Shown in pieces: positions 25,267 through 33,218 of a stretch of DNA of 64,000 nucleotides. This stretch comes from Lewinella sp. W8. GTDB lineage: Bacteria > Bacteroidota > Bacteroidia > Chitinophagales > Saprospiraceae. The notes beneath the pieces were generated by a model. It searched no databases. It was given only the letters and a program-made list of their open reading frames with translations, and was not told the DNA's origin. Within the stretch, counting starts at the first letter, position 1, and every line of letters starts with the position of its first letter. Made by a program: the position numbers and the translations under genes. The stretch lies in assembly GCF_004375085.3 (NCBI RefSeq), contig NZ_SNAQ03000011.1, positions 1 to 64,000 of the forward strand. Reading direction: 5' to 3'.

Positions 25267-26505
25267 TCACCGCCCGCGGGCCCTACGGTCCCGTTCAAAG
25301 GCCATGACCGCCCGGCCCAGTTGACCGAAGAAAGGTAGTCCTATGGATTCATATTCATAGTTACCGTCGTTATAAATTCTGTTGGCGTTGACGTGAATCA
25401 CCCCCACCAACAGAAATTCCGTGCCCGTGGTCTCCTCCATAACGTAGGCGGCATCCGTCAGGTATCCGTAGGCCCAACCCACTTTATTGTAAATCCGCAG
25501 GCTCGTCGGAATTTCGGTCTCTTCCGGCTGGTCACCGTACATCCAGAACTTCACGTAGTTATCGGCCTTGTCGTAACGGGGAGAGCTGCTTTCCCGTGGC
25601 CGCTCACTCATCGCCCGACGGATCATGGCGTAATCCTCCTCGGAAAGCTTAAACCGCTGCTCCGCCGGTACCGCTTCGGGAAGTACCAGGCGCAGCACGA
25701 TATCGTGGAGGTGCTGAATCGAGAGGTAATTTTTGTGGGAGAAGTCAAAGGGCTCCTCCACGATATCTCCATCGTTGGTCACGTAACCCACCCCCCGGAA
25801 TTGTCCCTTCAGCGCCGGCAACGGATCGTAGTAGTCATGGTGCCGCTCCCCGACTTCGTAGAGCGTACGAAAGCCCTCCGCGAAGCGAATCGGGTTGAGG
25901 TACTGGTGGGTCTCGGTGTCAAAACCACCCACCCCCACCCGGTGCTGGATGCGTGCGCCATGAATGCCCACTGCCCGCAGAGCCCCGTTGATGTAGTTTG
26001 GGCCCAGCCACTCAAAGAGGCGGCAGTAGGCGTCATTATCACTCACCAGGAAAACCTTCCGGAGGTAGTTCTCTACCGTCGGCAGGCCCGAGGTACTGCT
26101 GGTGTCCGTCATGGCGACCGTTTGGGGAGCTGCCTGGGGTAGAATTCCCCGGCCGGTCAGCATGGGGGTCCGGGCGTCGAGCCCGACGATGCCGAGTTCA
26201 TTGATGCGCTGCAGCGCCAGCGCCGCCACGGGCATCTTAACGGTACTGGCGGGGTAAAAGTATTCGTTGGACGTCGTGCCCCAGCGGTGGCTGGTCAACT
26301 GAATCCGCCCCGCTTCGTCCCGGTCAATTTGGGTAAACAACACCTGCACCTCGAAGCTGTCCGGATGCTTAACCCAGGGACCAAAATCTTCCCGGTTGGC
26401 GTCAATAATTTGTTCCAGTACATTCTGCGCAACCGCAAATCCGGGTAAGGTAAGCCCCAGCAAAAGCGGCAGCCAGAACCGTGGGCGGGGAAGAGAGAGC
26501 TTCAT
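25267..26505 (-). CDS. Secreted serine hydrolase of the class A beta-lactamase fold
   Basis: 412 residues from MKLSLPRP; a longer frame exists but would add an unlikely leader before the signal peptide (cleavage near FAVAQ). The active-site motif SxxK is ASTVK (Ser87, Lys90), SDN is SDND (155-157), and KVGWAYG stands where KTG is found. The general-base Glu of true class A beta-lactamases is not obvious. Function may be a beta-lactamase-like hydrolase or a D,D-peptidase-type enzyme in the periplasm. It stands alone on the minus strand. Confidence 0.75.
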   Translation of the reverse strand: MKLSLPRPRFWLPLLLGLTLPGFAVAQNVLEQIIDANREDFGPWVKHPDSFEVQVLFTQIDRDEAGRIQLTSHRWGTTSNEYFYPASTVKMPVAALALQRINELGIVGLDARTPMLTGRGILPQAAPQTVAMTDTSSTSGLPTVENYLRKVFLVSDNDAYCRLFEWLGPNYINGALRAVGIHGARIQHRVGVGGFDTETHQYLNPIRFAEGFRTLYEVGERHHDYYDPLPALKGQFRGVGYVTNDGDIVEEPFDFSHKNYLSIQHLHDIVLRLVLPEAVPAEQRFKLSEEDYAMIRRAMSERPRESSSPRYDKADNYVKFWMYGDQPEETEIPTSLRIYNKVGWAYGYLTDAAYVMEETTGTEFLLVGVIHVNANRIYNDGNYEYESIGLPFFGQLGRAVMAFERDRRARGR

Positions 26506-26638
26506 CTCTCCAAGGTAGGAAAGCCTGACCAAATGTTTGCCATCTTACCCAGGAAGGTCAATTGGGGACGGTCATCACTCAGGGCCCGGAGGGCAGGTGC
26601 CAAACCATCCCCCGAAGGAGCCATGGCCCGGGTACCAA

Positions 26639-26705
26639 TCCCGCTGCCCCTCCTTCAATCCTTCATTCCCTCATTCCTTTAATCCATCATTCCCTCATTC
26701 CTTCA
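26639..26705. repeat. CATTCC-rich low-complexity block
   Basis: Direct repeats of TCATTCCCTCATTCCTT with small changes, as at 21425-21507 in opposite sense. It abuts the hisA stop codon. Function is not evident. Confidence 0.55.
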
Positions 26706-27422
26706 ATCATCAAACCCCGCCAGCTCCTCCAGGCTGATCCGTCCTTCGTAGATGGCCTTCCCGACGATGACGCCAAAGCAGTCGATGGCCCGGAGCGCCT
26801 CCAGATCCTGCACGTCGGTTACCCCGCCACTGGCGATGAGTTGCACCGTGGGTTGTTCCCGCCGGATACGGGCGTAGAGCTCGCGGGCGGTACCCTGCAG
26901 AAGACCGTCCTTACTGACGTCCGTACAGATGGTATAGCGAATTCCCTTGGCCACGTAATCGGCCAGGAACTCGAACAACTCCCGGTCACTGGCTTCTTCC
27001 CAACCGGAAACGGCAATTTTATCGCCCCGGACGTCCGTGCCAAGGATGATCTTTTCCGCTCCGTACTGTTCCAGCCAGCCCAGAAAAATCTCCGGTTGCT
27101 TCACGGCGATGGTACCGCCCGTCACCTGAGCCGCCCCACTCTCGAAAGCAACGCGCAGGTCTTCGTCGCTCTTCATGCCACCGCCCCAGTCAATGTGTAG
27201 GTTAGTTCCTCCGGCAATCCGTTCCAGCACCCGATGGTTGACGATGCCCCCTCCCCGGGCGCCGTCCAGGTCCACCACGTGGAGCCGCCGGATGCCGGCG
27301 GCCTCAAACTCCCGGGCGACGGCCAGCGGATCTTCGTTGTAGACGGTTTTCTGATCGTAGTCCCCCTGGGTCAGGCGAACGCATTTACCGTCAATCAGGT
27401 CAATGGCGGGAATGATGTGCAT
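26703..27422 (-). CDS. hisA: Phosphoribosylformimino-AICAR ribotide isomerase
   Basis: 239 residues from MHIIPAIDLIDGKCVRL, the standard HisA start. The frame stays open for 96 more codons, but that extension runs through a mobile element and is rejected. This is a beta/alpha barrel with the N-terminal catalytic Asp8 (AIDL), LHVVDLDGA, NLHIDWGGG, IILGTDV, the second Asp in CTDVSKDG, and SGGV near the end. It opens the ribose ring of ProFAR in histidine biosynthesis. Other his genes are not beside it, so the operon is split in this organism or continues elsewhere. Confidence 0.93.
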   Translation of the reverse strand: MHIIPAIDLIDGKCVRLTQGDYDQKTVYNEDPLAVAREFEAAGIRRLHVVDLDGARGGGIVNHRVLERIAGGTNLHIDWGGGMKSDEDLRVAFESGAAQVTGGTIAVKQPEIFLGWLEQYGAEKIILGTDVRGDKIAVSGWEEASDRELFEFLADYVAKGIRYTICTDVSKDGLLQGTARELYARIRREQPTVQLIASGGVTDVQDLEALRAIDCFGVIVGKAIYEGRISLEELAGFDD

Positions 27423-27516
27423 AACTAACTGCTGTGCGTTGGTGGAAGGAGCGCGAAGATAAGGTCCAGAGAGGCTTTTCGAAGCAGCACCCTCAGCCAT
27501 TAAAGTTGTTTGAACG

Positions 27517-27660
27517 TAGGCTGTTCCGTGAATTAATCCTTTGGCCATCAAGTCCTTGAATTTTCCAGTAGCGGCAAGGCATGCCTTGCCGCTACCATTT
27601 GCCCCTCTGAACTGCCGCGATTCCGCAGGAATCGCTGATGAAACCTCACGGAACAGCCTA
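27517..27660 (+). mobile_element. 144-bp MITE-like element, copy 1
   Basis: Terminal inverted repeats TAGGCTGTTCCGTGA (27517-27531) and its exact complement (27646-27660), with TA at both outer ends. The centre is a perfect 28-bp palindrome at 27568-27595 around GGCATGCC. A second hairpin GCGATTCC-GCA-GGAATCGC lies at 27617-27635. Copy 2, also 144 bp, is at 52479-52622 in opposite orientation. There is no coding capacity for a transposase. The TA ends would fit an IS630/mariner-type mobiliser, by inference. Confidence 0.8.
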
Positions 27661-27763
27661 TGTTTAAAAGTAATTATCGTGCCTCTTAAAGGCTCCACTC
27701 CAATGGCCACCGTATTCTATCGGGAGTGTATAATTGAAAACACGCCGTCAACCAAAAGTCCAA

Positions 27764-27778
27764 CCATTCGGTTAATGG
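27764..27778. promoter_or_regulatory. Candidate TetR operator
   Basis: Inverted repeat CCATT-CGGTT-AATGG, 28 bp upstream of the TetR-family start codon, which is a common autoregulation position. Confidence 0.45.
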
Positions 27779-27806
27779 CTGCGTTTTACTCCAAAATACC
27801 TCCACC

Positions 27807-28427
27807 TTGTCTCAGTCTACCGAAAGCATTTCTACCGAAGAAAAAATTCTGGAAGCCGCCAAAGTCGTCTTTACCCAGAAGGGGTATTCCGGCACCCGCA
27901 TGCAGGAAGTAGCCGATAAGGCCGGCATCAACAAGGCCATGCTGCATTATTATTTCCGCAGTAAGGAGAAGCTTTTTCGGGTCATTCTTTCGGAGGCGCT
28001 GGAAGCCATTACGCCGGTCATGCTTAGCGTCCTGCGGTCAGATAAAGACGTGATGGGAAAACTGGAGGATATTGTCCACAATTATCTTGCCATCCTGACG
28101 GAGCGGCCCCACATGCCCCTCTTCGTTATGCACGAACTTTCCCAGAATCAGGGGCGGTACGTAACCGAGCGGCTAAAATCTCAGGATTCTTTTCCCCTGG
28201 TCATGTCCTTTTTTCAACAGATTATCGCCGAGGGAGAAGCGGGTAAGATTCGTAAAATTAACCCCATTCACCTGATGATGAATACGATGTCCCTCATTGT
28301 GTTCCCTTTCATCTCCCGACCGATGATCTCCGCACTTACGGGGCGGGCAGATGACGAGCTACAACCCATTCTCGATGAGCGCAAAGAAGAAGTACTGAGC
28401 TTTCTTCGCGCAGCACTTACCCCCTAG
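27807..28427 (+). CDS. TetR/AcrR-family transcriptional regulator
   Basis: 206 residues from a TTG start (SQSTESISTEEK). Residues about 10-57 are the helix-turn-helix domain, with EEKILEAAKVVFTQKGYSG, then MQEVADKAGINKAMLHYYF and RSKEKLF. The C-terminal helical ligand-binding domain runs to residue 206, with a hydrophobic stretch NTMSLIVFPFISRPM. TetR proteins repress transport or metabolic genes until a ligand binds. Neighbouring genes point away or have no obvious link, so its regulon is unknown. A candidate operator is just upstream. Confidence 0.85.
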   Translation: MSQSTESISTEEKILEAAKVVFTQKGYSGTRMQEVADKAGINKAMLHYYFRSKEKLFRVILSEALEAITPVMLSVLRSDKDVMGKLEDIVHNYLAILTERPHMPLFVMHELSQNQGRYVTERLKSQDSFPLVMSFFQQIIAEGEAGKIRKINPIHLMMNTMSLIVFPFISRPMISALTGRADDELQPILDERKEEVLSFLRAALTP

Positions 28428-28432
28428 CGCGC

Positions 28433-29020
28433 TCACTCCCCCGCGTACCACTTCAGGGTATCTCCGGAAAAGTACAGGATGGCAAAACCACCCGTTTCGT
28501 CGGGGAAGAACCGGATGCCGTCCGCCGGAAGGGTCCAGCGCTCTACTTCGTCGTAGCTGATATCTCCGTTTTCTTCAACGACGGCCGACTCAACAACGGT
28601 GCCACCCGGTATTTTTTCGTAGTGATGGAGCCAGCGCAAGTCCCGATAATCGGCCTGTCCACCCACGGGGTTTCCGGCACCTTCCACGTAGCAGGAATCG
28701 GGCCGCACAATTCCCAGGCCGATCATTCCCGCCTCATTGATGAGTACGCGCAGCCGAGTATCCCTTCCGTTCAGGTCCAGCCGGATTTCTTCGATTTCAC
28801 CCACCTGCGCCACGGTCAGCCCCCGTGCCCCGGAGCACGGAAAGACGGGTTCACCCGAAGAGGGTTCCGACCGTGAAACCGATGGCTGCGGGGTAGGGGG
28901 CGGAGGTAATTCTGCTACCACCGTGTCTGCTGCCGTGGGGGAGGCGTTTACGCTCGGCTCCGTGGAGCCTGCCTGACAGGCGGTGAGCAGCAACCACGGC
29001 AAAACGATCCAGTACTTCAT
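28433..29020 (-). CDS. Hypothetical lipoprotein
   Basis: A 195-residue protein with lipobox LTAC (Cys15), then a low-complexity linker rich in Pro, Thr, Ser and Glu (VAELPPPPTPQPSV). The globular part is strand-rich, with VAQVGEIEEIRLDLNG, RLRVLINEAGMIGLG and VESAVVEENGDISYDEVERW. Two cysteines (FPCSGAR, PDSCYVEG) may form a disulfide. No family is recognised. It follows the two ADP-ribosylglycohydrolase genes in the same direction with a 20-bp gap, so it may share their transcript. Confidence 0.6.
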   Translation of the reverse strand: MKYWIVLPWLLLTACQAGSTEPSVNASPTAADTVVAELPPPPTPQPSVSRSEPSSGEPVFPCSGARGLTVAQVGEIEEIRLDLNGRDTRLRVLINEAGMIGLGIVRPDSCYVEGAGNPVGGQADYRDLRWLHHYEKIPGGTVVESAVVEENGDISYDEVERWTLPADGIRFFPDETGGFAILYFSGDTLKWYAGE

Positions 29021-29040
29021 TCCTCCAAGGTAGGCAACGG

Positions 29041-29814
29041 CTACCCAACCTGCAGGGCACGTTCAAAGTGGTGGGTTACGTCGACGAATTCGTTGGGGAG
29101 AAAGGCGACCATCACTTCTTCCAGCGCGGGAGGAATCCCCCCGTAGAATGGCTCGGCCAGGGAGGCAGCCATGGCCGCCTGGGTGTCCGTATCTCCGCCG
29201 AGGGAAATGGCCAGCCGGATGGCGTCGACCAGGTCCTTGCTGTCCAGAAAGGCGATGATGGATTCCGGGACGCTGCCCTGGCAGCTGACGTCAAAGGCGT
29301 AGCCCGGGCGAATTTCCTCCACCGTCCGCCGCAGGTTGTAGCCGAAGGTCTCCTGAACGTACTGCCGAACGTCCTCCTTTTCCGCGCCCTGCCGGAGGAG
29401 GAAAATGGCCGCCGCAATCGCCTCGGCCCCCTTGATTCCCTCGGGATGATCGTGGGTGATGGCCGCCGTGGCCCGGGCTTCCCGGCGTACCGACTCCAGA
29501 TCATTGAAGAGCCAACCCACGGGACTTACCCGCATCGCCGAGCCGTTGCCCCAGCTGTTGTACGGACCGAGGATGTCTCCCCGCATCCACTGCTTGAAGG
29601 TCCCGCCGTAACCCGCATCGGGGTAGCGCAGGGCATATTCCTGCACCGTTTCCGCGTAGTCCTTTTGCCCCAGGATGGCCGCGGCGATGGCGACCGTCAG
29701 TACCGTATCGTCGGTGAAACTACACTCGACGGTAAAGAGGTCAAATTCCGTGGTCTTGATGCCGCTCCGCTCGAAGCGAGATCCGATGATGTCTCCTAAA
29801 ATGGCTCCTTTCAT
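29041..29814 (-). CDS. ADP-ribosylglycohydrolase-family protein (ARH-a)
   Basis: A 257-residue protein of the DraG/ARH fold. GAILGDIIGSRFE opens the domain. The metal-binding motif is TDDT (Thr34-Thr37), and the second site is GGDTDTQAAMA. DHPEGIKGAEAIAAA and NSWGNGSAMRV are family marks. Such enzymes remove ADP-ribose from proteins, nucleic acids or small molecules using two Mg ions. All key residues are visible. It is the middle gene of a three-gene minus-strand group, 11 bp after a second family member. Confidence 0.85.
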   Translation of the reverse strand: MKGAILGDIIGSRFERSGIKTTEFDLFTVECSFTDDTVLTVAIAAAILGQKDYAETVQEYALRYPDAGYGGTFKQWMRGDILGPYNSWGNGSAMRVSPVGWLFNDLESVRREARATAAITHDHPEGIKGAEAIAAAIFLLRQGAEKEDVRQYVQETFGYNLRRTVEEIRPGYAFDVSCQGSVPESIIAFLDSKDLVDAIRLAISLGGDTDTQAAMAASLAEPFYGGIPPALEEVMVAFLPNEFVDVTHHFERALQVG

Positions 29815-29825
29815 GGTGTTGGATT

Positions 29826-30785
29826 TTAGTGTGAATAAGTACGGTGCAGTCGGTCACCGAGCGCCGTGATGTCTTCGCGGCGGGCCAGCGCCGCCAGCCA
29901 ATTATCCGGAATATCTGCGGCCCCAAAACACAGGGCCGCCGGCGCCCCCGCGATGCAGGCGGTGGTGTCCGTATCTTCTCCCAGGTTCACGGCTGCCAGG
30001 ACGACCGAGCGGTAATCGCTCCCCCGGAACAGGGCCCACAGGGCGGCCTCGAGACTGCGCACCACGTACCCATTTCCCTGCACCTGCGCTCGCGCCAAAG
30101 TAGCAAAGTCGGCCCCCAGCAACACGCTTAATTCTTCCCGTTCCGCCGCGGGAACTTCCGTCTGGTCAAAGAGATGTTTCAGTTCTTCCCGTGCCCGATC
30201 GAGGGCAGCTACGCGGCTTTTTCCCGCCACCAGATGATGGCAAAGGCGCAGATAAAGAAAACAGCATAAGGCCGAGCGCAGGTGGCCGTGGGTCAGGGCC
30301 GAATGCTCCCAGATGTGCGGCAGCCAATCGCCCAGTGGCCGGCTCCTCAGAAAGGCGTAAAGGGGGAAAATGCGCATCAGGGCGCCGTTGCCGTTATCGA
30401 ATTCCGTGGCCGCAGCGCGCAGGTGCCGGAGTTCTTCCGTACGACCGGCCGTGACGAGCGGAAGGAGCCGATCAATGGCCCGGCTCGTCGTAATGCCAAT
30501 GTCGAACAGCTGCCCCGCCGGGGTCCAGTATCCTTCGTGTTTATAGCGCAGCAAGCGCCGCGCCTGATCCAGGAGGTCAAAATCTCCCGTGGCGAGGCTT
30601 TCCGCCAGGCCAAAGGCCAGGCTGCTGTCGTCCGAGAAGTAGCCCGGCGGTTGGTTGTAGGTGCCGTAGCCGCGGATGTCGGTGACCGGATTTTGGTCAA
30701 GTTCGTCCCGGGAGTTAAACTCCACCGGTACGCCAATGGCGTCGGCGACGGAAAGCCCCAGGAGGCCAGTAGTTATAGGGTTCAT
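29826..30785 (-). CDS. ADP-ribosylglycohydrolase-family protein (ARH-b)
   Basis: A 319-residue protein of the same fold as the next gene but clearly diverged. GLLGLSVADAIGVPVEF opens the domain. The first metal motif is SDDS (Ser51-Ser54) in place of TDDT. The second is GEDTDTTACIAG. FDNGNGALMRIFPLYAF and SALTHGHLRS match the family core. Metal ligands appear complete despite the Thr-to-Ser change, so activity is likely, perhaps on another substrate. No ADP-ribosyltransferase gene is visible nearby. Confidence 0.83.
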   Translation of the reverse strand: MNPITTGLLGLSVADAIGVPVEFNSRDELDQNPVTDIRGYGTYNQPPGYFSDDSSLAFGLAESLATGDFDLLDQARRLLRYKHEGYWTPAGQLFDIGITTSRAIDRLLPLVTAGRTEELRHLRAAATEFDNGNGALMRIFPLYAFLRSRPLGDWLPHIWEHSALTHGHLRSALCCFLYLRLCHHLVAGKSRVAALDRAREELKHLFDQTEVPAAEREELSVLLGADFATLARAQVQGNGYVVRSLEAALWALFRGSDYRSVVLAAVNLGEDTDTTACIAGAPAALCFGAADIPDNWLAALARREDITALGDRLHRTYSH

Positions 30786-30865
30786 GAGCGGGTGTTTTTA
30801 GGGAGGTTAGGTGAGCGTACATGATTTGCCGGGCGGGGATCGGCGGCGGGGACTATCTTGGTAGC

Positions 30866-31456
30866 ATGAAAAAATTAATGGATCAACACGGTTTTACCAT
30901 TTTGTTTCTCGCCCTGCTGGTTACGGCCTGTCAGGAGGCCGCACCGGAGGAAGTCCCCGAAGAGAGTCCCGAGCTGACCGTCGCCATCGAAGCAGAAGGC
31001 GAATATGCCCCCATTCCGGTTGCCATCGGTCTGATGGTCACCGACCTGGACGCCTCGATCAATTTTTACCAGAACATCCTCGGCCTCACCCCCACCGGCG
31101 GTTTTGATCTCGACGGTGATTTCGGCCGACGTTCCGGCCTGACGGACAATCAGCCCCTTTCGGTGAAAACCTTCACGTTCGGGGAAGGCCCCAGTGCCAC
31201 GACCCTGAAGTTGGTGACTTCGCCACCCACCAAAGCCGAGGAACACGGACGCTACATTCACGACGGCGACGGGGTGCAGTACCTTACCGTCATGGTCAAT
31301 AGCGTGAGCCCCATTCTGGAACGCCTCGGTGCCCATCAAATTCCCCTTCTCGGCGAGACACCCATCAACCTCGGCAGCGAAGAAAATGAGCGGCTCTTCG
31401 TACTGGTCCAGGATCCCGACGGCACCCTGGTAGAACTCATTGAAACGGGGAAGTAA
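30866..31456 (+). CDS. VOC (glyoxalase-like) domain lipoprotein
   Basis: 196 residues from MKKLMDQ; TATCTTGG lies just upstream. The lipobox-like LVTAC is at Cys22. After an acidic linker, residues about 48-195 form a vicinal-oxygen-chelate fold. The family cues are PVAIGLMVTDLDASINFYQNILGL, YLTVMVNSV and VQDPDGTLVELIE. VOC proteins include glyoxalase I, dioxygenases and antibiotic-binding proteins; this one would sit at the outer face of the inner membrane or in the outer membrane. The end VELIE supplies a typical metal ligand. Substrate unknown. Confidence 0.8.
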   Translation: MKKLMDQHGFTILFLALLVTACQEAAPEEVPEESPELTVAIEAEGEYAPIPVAIGLMVTDLDASINFYQNILGLTPTGGFDLDGDFGRRSGLTDNQPLSVKTFTFGEGPSATTLKLVTSPPTKAEEHGRYIHDGDGVQYLTVMVNSVSPILERLGAHQIPLLGETPINLGSEENERLFVLVQDPDGTLVELIETGK

Positions 31457-31470
31457 CCGGGCCCTGACCG

Positions 31471-33111
31471 TCAGTTCAGGTATTTCGCCACGATGGGCAG
31501 GCGCCGGCCCATGCCAAAGGCCTTCCGGCTCACCCGAAGCACGGGGGCCGTCTGGTAGCGCTTGAACTCATTGATGTTGACCAGCCGCAGCGTTCTGCGC
31601 ACCAGTTCCTCGTCAAAGCCCATGTCGATGATGTCCTGCGGACTTTTATGCCATTCGATGTACTGGTACAGTACCCGGTCCAGATCCTCGTAGGGGGGGA
31701 GGCTGTCGCTGTCGAACTGATCCGGTTTTAGCTCCGCACTCGGGGGCTTGGTGATGATGTTCTCGGGAATCACCTCCTCCTCGCGGTTGATGTAGCGGGC
31801 CAGTTCAAAGCACTCCGTTTTGTACACGTCACCGATGACGCTCAGGCCACCGCACATATCACCGTAGAGGGTACCGTACCCGACGGCCATTTCGCTCTTG
31901 TTGCTGGTGTTGAGCAGGATGTTGCCGAACTTATTGCTGAAGGCCATCAGTATCATTCCCCGGGCGCGGGCCTGAATGTTCTCCTCCGCCAGGCCCTCCT
32001 GGGTGGCCCAGAAGTGGGGCTTCAGGACGTCCATGTAGGTGTGGTAGATCGATTCGATGGGCACGATATCGTACTGGCAGCCCAGGTTCTGAGCCAGTTG
32101 ACGGGCGTCGTTGACGCTGTGGTCCGAACTGTACTGACTGGGCATCAGAATACAGCGCACATTATCCGGGCCGAGGGCCCGGGCGGCCAGCACCGCCACC
32201 AGCGCCGAATCAATCCCGCCGCTCAAGCCCAGGATGGCCTTCTTGAAGCCCAGTTTGCCAAAGTAGTTCTGAATCCCCATCACGATGGCGTCGTGAATGA
32301 GGGTCATTTTATTCCGGGACTGCTCTCCGCTAACGTCCGACCCCTCGCTGACCTCCTCGGTATTGTAGATGCGCATCTTCTCTTCGAAGTAGGGCATCTC
32401 GTCCACCACCTCGCCGTTGGCGTTGAGGACCAGTGAGCCGCCGTCAAACAGGATCTCCGTTTGGGCCCCCACGTGGTTAACGTAGTACATCGGAATCCCG
32501 TAGCGGGCCACGTTGGCCTGCATCACCTCCACCCGCCGGGCAGCGTGATCGTAGGCGAAGGGAGAGGCGGACAAATTGATGATCAGATCGGGGTTCTGGT
32601 CCATCATCTGGTCCATGGGGTTGATCTTGTACAACGGGTTCTCATTACCCACGTTCCAGCTGTCTTCACAGATGACCAGGGCGATCGTCTTGTCCTGATA
32701 GCGCACGACCTTCCACTCATGGGCCGGCTCGAAGTAGCGGTACTCGTCAAAAATATCGTAGGTGGGCAGCAGGGTTTTGTGCTGTATCTGCTGCACCCGC
32801 CCGTTGGCCAGGAAGTAGCCACTGTTGTAAAGGTCCTTTCCCTCAACCACCGGGTTGCGGGACACCGACCCCACGATGATGGCGATCCCTTTGGCGGCCT
32901 GCGCCAACCGATCCACTACCCATTCCGCCTGGTCGATAAAATCATCAAACTCCAGAAAATCACGGGGAGGATAGCCAACGGTAGCCAGCTCCGGGAACAC
33001 TACGATATCTGCTCCCTGGGATTTCGCCCAGGCAGTGTATTCGAGCATCTTGTTGAGGTTGGCTTCAAAGTTGCCAACGTGTACGTTGATTTGGGCCAGG
33101 GCGATATTCAT
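31471..33111 (-). CDS. nadE: Glutamine-dependent NAD+ synthetase
   Basis: 546 residues from MNIALAQINV; nine upstream codons are also open but unlikely. The N-terminal nitrilase-type amidase (residues 1-260) has the triad Glu41 (FPEL), Lys112 (HKTLLP) and Cys148 (VICED). The C-terminal synthetase has the PP-loop SGGIDS (297-302), and TSNKSEMAVGYGTLYGD follows. It amidates nicotinic acid adenine dinucleotide to NAD using glutamine. All catalytic residues are present. It is transcribed alone from a promoter-like site at 33136-33143. Confidence 0.95.
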   Translation of the reverse strand: MNIALAQINVHVGNFEANLNKMLEYTAWAKSQGADIVVFPELATVGYPPRDFLEFDDFIDQAEWVVDRLAQAAKGIAIIVGSVSRNPVVEGKDLYNSGYFLANGRVQQIQHKTLLPTYDIFDEYRYFEPAHEWKVVRYQDKTIALVICEDSWNVGNENPLYKINPMDQMMDQNPDLIINLSASPFAYDHAARRVEVMQANVARYGIPMYYVNHVGAQTEILFDGGSLVLNANGEVVDEMPYFEEKMRIYNTEEVSEGSDVSGEQSRNKMTLIHDAIVMGIQNYFGKLGFKKAILGLSGGIDSALVAVLAARALGPDNVRCILMPSQYSSDHSVNDARQLAQNLGCQYDIVPIESIYHTYMDVLKPHFWATQEGLAEENIQARARGMILMAFSNKFGNILLNTSNKSEMAVGYGTLYGDMCGGLSVIGDVYKTECFELARYINREEEVIPENIITKPPSAELKPDQFDSDSLPPYEDLDRVLYQYIEWHKSPQDIIDMGFDEELVRRTLRLVNINEFKRYQTAPVLRVSRKAFGMGRRLPIVAKYLN

Positions 33112-33135
33112 AGGACGGGAGGCTTTGCTGGAGAA

Positions 33136-33173
33136 CAAAGATAACTACACTTAGTTTAAAAAAGAAACTAAGT
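33136..33173 (-). promoter_or_regulatory. nadE promoter -7 element with adjacent inverted repeat
   Basis: On the minus strand TATCTTTG (complement of 33136-33143) matches TAnnTTTG and lies 25 bp upstream of the nadE ATG. Immediately upstream is a 9-bp perfect inverted repeat, ACTTAGTTT (33149-33157) / AAACTAAGT (33165-33173), overlapping the -33 region. This suggests an operator. Confidence 0.5.
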
Positions 33174-33218
33174 TTTTTGCGTTACGCTTTCGCGCCCAAA
33201 GATAGCACCGGAAGTACT

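Noticed and set aside
26639-26705. CRISPR-like or regulatory tandem repeat
   Set aside because: It is an irregular CATTCC-rich low-complexity stretch with no spacer structure.
27423-27710. N-terminal extension of hisA
   Set aside because: The open frame runs through the 144-bp mobile element. The standard HisA start MHIIPAIDL is at 27422 and gives the normal length.
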